Of a stretch of DNA of 9,244 bases, positions 6,020-9,244 are shown in pieces. The DNA is from Bacteroidota bacterium. GTDB lineage: Bacteria; Bacteroidota; Ignavibacteria; UBA10030; UBA8401. How positions within the stretch are numbered: position 1 is the first letter of the stretch; every line of letters starts with the position of its first letter. The notes beneath the pieces are model-generated. The model made no database searches. It was not told where the DNA came from and saw only the letters and a program-made list of their open reading frames with translations. The DNA lies in contig JAVBYA010000440.1 of NCBI GenBank assembly GCA_030824295.1, forward strand, positions 1-9,244, in the 5' to 3' direction. Position numbers and translations under genes: made by a program.

Positions 6020-6892
6020 TTATTTGGCTGTGGATGCGGACTTGATGTCCTTGATCGCCTGTTCGAGCTCGGAGAACGTTGGGCGGAAATCGCTGAAGAT
6101 GACACGCCGGGAGAACTCGACGACCATCGCGGGGGCATTCCCCTTCGCGTATGAGATGATACCGACCTTGATGCATTCCAGGTAGCGGGCTTCGGACTGG
6201 TGGATGATCTCGATATGGGAGGACATCGGACCGAGGAACCCGTAGCACAACAGGATGCCGATGAATGTGCCGACGAGAGCGGCGGCGACCTTCATACCGA
6301 TCACTTCCGGCGGACCATTGATGGCCTGCATGGTGATGATGATGCCGAGCACCGCAGCGACGATACCAAGACCGGGGAGCGAGTCGCTTGTTTTGTTGAG
6401 CAGACCGGGAGCCTGAGAGCCCTCCAGATGGAGCGAATCCATATCCGCATCGAGGAGTGATTCCAGATCGTGCGCTGGGACGCCGCCGCTCAGGAGCAGT
6501 TTCAGCGTGTCCGCCAGGTACGGCAGGGCATGATGGTGATGCATCAGGAAGGCGTTCTTGGAGAAGATAGCGCTGCTCTCGGGTTTCTCGATGTGCTGTT
6601 CGATGTTCATCAGACCGTCCTTGGTGGCGATATGGAACAATTCGAACATGGTCTTGAGCAGGTTCAGGAACTCCTCTTTGGTGTAGGGATCCCCTTTGAA
6701 GAGCAGGGTCATGTTGCCGCCGAGGTGCTTGAGGATGCGCATCGGAGCGCCAATGAGCATGGAGCCGATGGCGGCGCCGCCGATGATGATGAACTCGTTC
6801 ACCTGCACCAGGACGGCGAGCTGTCCGTGATGCATCACAAAACCGCCCAACACACTTGCGATGACAACGACGATACCGATGATGACGAACAT
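6020..6892 (-). CDS. motA: Flagellar stator protein MotA, second copy (long, E. coli-like type)
   Basis: MotA forms the ring of the stator in the inner membrane and pushes on FliG when ions pass through MotB. This 290-residue copy resembles E. coli MotA (295) along its length. It has two N-terminal membrane helices (about 2-20 and 32-49 with IIIGGAAIGSMLIG), a large cytoplasmic loop (about 50-170), and two more helices (about 172-190 and 201-220). The functional prolines P173 (LPGLGI) and P222 (LGPMSS) and the loop acid E98 fall at the same positions as in E. coli; the loop arginine R90 is replaced, with K91 next to it. A histidine run (H118-H121) in the loop is odd. The ATG at 6892 is chosen over a TTG at 6910 because GGGGG stands six bases upstream and the N-terminus then aligns with E. 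coli. It follows csrA after 30 bases. Confidence 0.93.
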   Translation of the reverse strand: MFVIIGIVVVIASVLGGFVMHHGQLAVLVQVNEFIIIGGAAIGSMLIGAPMRILKHLGGNMTLLFKGDPYTKEEFLNLLKTMFELFHIATKDGLMNIEQHIEKPESSAIFSKNAFLMHHHHALPYLADTLKLLLSGGVPAHDLESLLDADMDSLHLEGSQAPGLLNKTSDSLPGLGIVAAVLGIIITMQAINGPPEVIGMKVAAALVGTFIGILLCYGFLGPMSSHIEIIHQSEARYLECIKVGIISYAKGNAPAMVVEFSRRVIFSDFRPTFSELEQAIKDIKSASTAK

Positions 6893-6922
6893 AGCTAACC
6901 CCCGGAACAAGCAGCTGAGCGC

Positions 6923-7168
6923 TTATTTCTTTGTTGTTCTTCGTTGTTTGATAAGGGAAGCGACGGAGGAGACATCCGATTTGGAGGTCTTTGCCGCTTC
7001 GATGTTCTGGCGCTGGATCTCTTCGTACACCTCCTGGCGGTGCACCTTCAGATCACGGGGTGCATCGATACCGATCTTCACCTGACCGTCCGCGACGCTC
7101 AGGACCTTGATGGTGATGGTATCCCCGATCTTGATGGATTCTTCGATCTTGCGTGTAAGTATCAGCAT
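6923..7168 (-). CDS. csrA: Carbon storage / translational regulator CsrA
   Basis: CsrA is a small dimeric RNA-binding protein that blocks or activates translation by binding GGA motifs in leader hairpins. In flagellated bacteria with FliW it typically represses flagellin mRNA. The 81 residues begin with the classic MLILTRK and contain IGDTITIKVL, GQVKIGIDAP and VHRQEVYEEIQ. The RNA-contacting R6 and R44 are at the same positions as in E. coli. It is about 20 residues longer than E. coli CsrA (61), with a polar, serine- and lysine-rich tail from about 58. Long tails are usual where FliW is the antagonist (B. subtilis CsrA is 74 residues). GGAG lies nine bases before the ATG, inside the end of fliW, whose stop is six bases upstream. 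Confidence 0.96.
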   Translation of the reverse strand: MLILTRKIEESIKIGDTITIKVLSVADGQVKIGIDAPRDLKVHRQEVYEEIQRQNIEAAKTSKSDVSSVASLIKQRRTTKK

Positions 7169-7174
7169 ACGATT

Positions 7175-7588
7175 TCACTCCAGTACTGGTTCCGCAAGGC
7201 GGGCCAGAGAGGTACGAACATCGAGATGGTCGTTCTCCAACACGATCTGCTTTCCGGTACGGTCCTCATTGTTGATGACAATGGGACTTTTAAGGTTGAC
7301 GGTTGATTGCGCAAGATCGGACTTGATGGCCACGACCGAGAGCACGGAGACATTCTGCGCCGGGAAGTTCGTGCCGGTGAAATCGTGCTGCACGAGTGCC
7401 GGATCGATGACGGGAAAGCTCAAATCCCTGTCGTCCAGCGATACCAGCCAGCGGAACGGATCGCTGCTCTCATCGTTGACAACGAGGAACTTTTTGCATT
7501 CCTCAAAGCCGATGATGCCTTCGGGGAAATATACGACATGTTTTTCCTCAAAGTCCATGTCGCCGAACTGAACATTATTCCATTTCAT
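7175..7588 (-). CDS. fliW: Flagellar assembly factor FliW (CsrA antagonist)
   Basis: FliW is a small cytoplasmic protein that binds either newly made flagellin or CsrA. When flagellin is secreted, FliW is freed, sequesters CsrA allosterically, and flagellin translation resumes. The 137-residue product has the family's size and layout: a short N-terminal strand, FPEGIIGFEECKKF at about 21-34, RWLVSLDD, and FPVIDPALV around residues 58-66, where the family has a conserved aromatic/DP segment. After that come VVAI and LKSPIVINNEDRTGKQIVL, the typical C-terminal half (N-x-PIVIN...G-x-Q). The ATG at 7588 is chosen over a GTG one codon upstream because AAGGAG then lies at normal distance; that site is the end of the upstream motB, whose stop is 2 bases away. 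Immediate adjacency to csrA strongly supports the call. Confidence 0.95.
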   Translation of the reverse strand: MKWNNVQFGDMDFEEKHVVYFPEGIIGFEECKKFLVVNDESSDPFRWLVSLDDRDLSFPVIDPALVQHDFTGTNFPAQNVSVLSVVAIKSDLAQSTVNLKSPIVINNEDRTGKQIVLENDHLDVRTSLARLAEPVLE

Positions 7589-7590
7589 CA

Positions 7591-8319
7591 CTATTCTCCT
7601 TGTATTGCTTGTTGACGTTGACGATCTAAAGTCTGTGTCACGGCGGACATCTGGATGACGATGTCCACGCGGCGGTTCAATCCTCTTCCCCGCTCGGTGT
7701 CGTTCGAACCGAGCGGGCGTTGCGCCCCATACCCTACCACCGCGATCTTGTCCGGATTCATCCGGTGGTGCTCAATAAGGTAGTAGCCGGTACTCATCGC
7801 CCTGTTCACCGACAAGTGCCAATTGCTCGGGAAACGGGGCGTATTGATGGGGATATTGTCCGTATGTCCTTCGATGCGGATATCGTTCGGAAGCCGTTTG
7901 AACACGTAGGCGAGCGAATCCAGCGTGACCAGCGAGCTGTTCTTGAGATCTGCACCGCCGGACGGGAAGAGCAGTTCCTCCTGGATGTGGATGGTGACCC
8001 CCCGTTCATCCATAGAGACCGAGATGGCATCATTCTTCCCGTTCAGGTCGAGTGCTTCCTTGATCATCTGCCGCACCCGGATCTGTTCGTTCATCCCTTC
8101 GACCAATCCTTTGTCCCCGATCCCCTGTTTCATGTCCACCTGACTGGAACCGAAGACACCGCCGAATGCCGCGACCCACTGCGTGTATTTCTTCGTATCG
8201 ATCTTGGACATAGCATAGAGGATGACGAAGAGCCCGAGCAGGAGCGTGATCAGATCGGAATAGGTGAGCAGCCACCGTTCCTGTCCTGCCGGTTCATTAT
8301 GTCTCTGCCGTCGTTTCAT
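7591..8319 (-). CDS. motB: Flagellar stator protein MotB, first copy (OmpA-family, Bacillus/PomB-like type)
   Basis: This is the 242-residue peptidoglycan-anchoring stator subunit. After a short basic, polar N-terminus comes one membrane helix (about 16-37) with the ion-binding aspartate D22 in TYSDLITLLLGLF. A linker follows (about 40-105), then an OmpA-like domain (about 106-225) with EGHTDNIPI at 150-158, LSVNRAMS at 169-176, and LNRRVDIVI at 214-222. The helix wording (WLLTYSDLITLLL) is of the Bacillus MotB/MotS or PomB kind and differs clearly from the second copy in this operon. Whether it carries protons or sodium cannot be read reliably from these residues. It starts inside the stop of its motA partner (ATGA overlap). 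Its last codons contain the ribosome-binding site of fliW. Confidence 0.94.
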   Translation of the reverse strand: MKRRQRHNEPAGQERWLLTYSDLITLLLGLFVILYAMSKIDTKKYTQWVAAFGGVFGSSQVDMKQGIGDKGLVEGMNEQIRVRQMIKEALDLNGKNDAISVSMDERGVTIHIQEELLFPSGGADLKNSSLVTLDSLAYVFKRLPNDIRIEGHTDNIPINTPRFPSNWHLSVNRAMSTGYYLIEHHRMNPDKIAVVGYGAQRPLGSNDTERGRGLNRRVDIVIQMSAVTQTLDRQRQQAIQGE

Positions 8320-9095
8320 GCTTCGGGTGACTGGAGTTCTTTGGGCAGCATGCTGTTCAGTTTGGAACGGATGACGGACGGGATCTCCCCTTCCTGGATG
8401 GAGACGACGCCTGCCGTGATGAGGGACATATAGATCTGTTCCTCATCGTCGATGCTGCGGAGCTTATCCGCGATCGGCAGCCAGACGATGTTCGCCATGA
8501 AGACACCCCACAGCGTGGCAATGAACGCACCGGCGATGTGCTTGATGAGCTGCGTGGGATCCTCACCGGCATTGGCCAGCGTTGCGATGAGGCCCATCAC
8601 CGTACCGATGATGCCCATGGTCGGTGAATATCCGCCCATGCGCTGATAGAGTGAGATGTGCTTATGGTGACGGTCCGTTACGTAATCCGATTCGGTCTCG
8701 GAGATCTCGCGCAGCACCGTGATATCCACACCGTCCACCATGTACCGGAACATGCGGTGCAGATACGGATCGCGGATCTCCACGAGATACTTCTCCAGCA
8801 CCAGGAGCCCTTCCTTGCGGGCGATCATAGAGAATTTCACGACGGTATCGATGACGCCGCTGTAATCGAAGACGGGGGTGAAGACCGCCAGCCGGAGCGT
8901 CACGAAGAACTTCTTCAGTACATCCATCGGTGTTCCGATCATCGCCGTGGCGAAGGTGCCGCCGAAGACGATGATCATCGCCGGCCAGAGCATCAATGCT
9001 CCGAGCTGTCCCCCTTCCAGCAGGAACGAGCCGAAGATGGCGCAGCATCCCAGAAAGAGTCCCCCGACCGTTCCCATATCAAGTTTAGTTTTCAT
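8316..9095 (-). CDS. motA: Flagellar stator protein MotA, first copy (short, Bacillus/PomA-like type)
   Basis: This is the 259-residue membrane ring subunit of a flagellar stator. Four hydrophobic segments are visible at about 10-26, 36-53, 156-174 and 186-205, with the cytoplasmic loop between the second and third. Family markers are FGGTFATAMIGTP (44-56), the charged loop start ARKEGLLVLE (92-101), GGYSPTMGIIGTVMGLI (154-170) with P158, and WLPIADKL (205-212) with P207. These prolines correspond to the two that gate torque in E. coli MotA. Length and wording match the Bacillus MotA/PomA branch rather than the 290-residue copy downstream. The ATG at 9095 has AAGGA only two bases before it, which is tight; the next in-frame ATG (9077) has no site and would trim the N-terminus. 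It is the first gene of the motility operon. Confidence 0.94.
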   Translation of the reverse strand: MKTKLDMGTVGGLFLGCCAIFGSFLLEGGQLGALMLWPAMIIVFGGTFATAMIGTPMDVLKKFFVTLRLAVFTPVFDYSGVIDTVVKFSMIARKEGLLVLEKYLVEIRDPYLHRMFRYMVDGVDITVLREISETESDYVTDRHHKHISLYQRMGGYSPTMGIIGTVMGLIATLANAGEDPTQLIKHIAGAFIATLWGVFMANIVWLPIADKLRSIDDEEQIYMSLITAGVVSIQEGEIPSVIRSKLNSMLPKELQSPEA

Positions 9096-9146
9096 CGTCC
9101 TTCAGACTCGTCCAAAATACATTTTCACAGGAAAAACTACTACTCT
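9096..9146 (-). promoter_or_regulatory. Leader and probable promoter region of the motility operon
   Basis: This A/T-rich stretch separates the first motA from the inverted repeat at the window edge and must contain the operon's leader and perhaps its promoter. No convincing sigma-70, sigma-28 or sigma-54 element is seen; a run with TATTTTG (minus strand, about 9114-9121) is only a loose resemblance to a -10/-7 box. Two GGA triplets, at 9113-9111 and 9100-9098, lie ten bases apart, the second within the Shine-Dalgarno sequence. This is the arrangement expected of a CsrA target, but it is short and unproven. Confidence 0.3.
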
Positions 9147-9176
9147 CTACTTTTCTTGACGGGGCAAGAAAAGTAG
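9147..9176. repeat. Perfect 12-base inverted repeat (hairpin), probable part of a dispersed element
   Basis: CTACTTTTCTTG (9147-9158) and CAAGAAAAGTAG (9165-9176) are exact inverted copies around the 6-base loop ACGGGG. There is no immediate T-tract on either side, so it is not a typical terminator. The following bases to the window end have no gene on either strand. CTTTTCTTG...CAAGAAAAG hairpins followed by AGCAAAAG are familiar from multi-copy intergenic repeats in various bacterial genomes; that assignment is from memory and cannot be tested here. Confidence 0.6.
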
Positions 9177-9244
9177 CAAAAGAACCCCTTGCGAAATTTA
9201 ACGCGCGCGATGAATCCCGTTCGCTCATGCCCGTTGATGGCGCT

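Noticed and set aside
6893..6910. Longer second MotA from TTG at 6910
   Set aside because: ATG 6892 has a purine-rich site upstream and yields the N-terminus expected from E. coli MotA.
8658..9176. Plus-strand open frame of 172 codons entering the edge repeat
   Set aside because: It is antisense to the first motA over most of its length and ends in the inverted repeat; no domain or ribosome-binding site is visible.

Overview
The window comes from a flagellated, GC-rich bacterium (GC in the mid to upper 50s by eye). All supported genes lie on the minus strand, so transcription runs from high to low coordinates. The lineage cannot be fixed from this sequence. The pairing of fliW with csrA excludes a typical enterobacterium, and it fits Firmicutes, spirochaetes, epsilonproteobacteria or flagellated members of the Bacteroidota/Ignavibacteria neighbourhood. 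The last of these is a guess.

The right-hand half (about 9095 down to 4075) reads as one motility operon of seven tightly packed genes: motA (259 aa, short type), motB, fliW, csrA, a second motA (290 aa, E. coli-like), a second motB, and a response regulator with a degenerate HD-GYP domain. Junctions are overlaps of 4 to 14 bases or gaps of 2 to 30 bases. A strong intrinsic terminator at 4001-4038 closes the unit. The operon encodes two unrelated torque-generating stator pairs, one on each side of the FliW-CsrA switch that couples flagellin supply to translation of flagellar mRNAs. It ends with a regulator whose REC domain looks functional but whose HD-GYP metal site has lost key residues.

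The middle (3745 down to 1775) is a stand-alone soluble hybrid histidine kinase (PAS-PAS-HisKA-HATPase-REC). Upstream of it is a 329-base non-coding stretch holding the operon terminator, a 15-base palindrome, a second hairpin and a weak sigma-54-like promoter. Its own terminator follows at 1707-1743.

The left part (1443 down to 1) holds an unrecognised polytopic membrane protein, then a small membrane-anchored protein with a histidine-kinase dimerisation/phosphoacceptor helix but no ATPase domain, then the first 72 codons of tadA (tRNA adenosine deaminase), cut by the window edge. These three genes are close enough to be co-transcribed.

At the far right edge (9147-9176) is a perfect 12-base inverted repeat that looks like part of a dispersed intergenic element. 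I found no tRNA, rRNA, CRISPR array or transposase. The least ordinary parts are the double-stator operon with its degenerate HD-GYP regulator, and the ATPase-less kinase fragment coupled to tadA.
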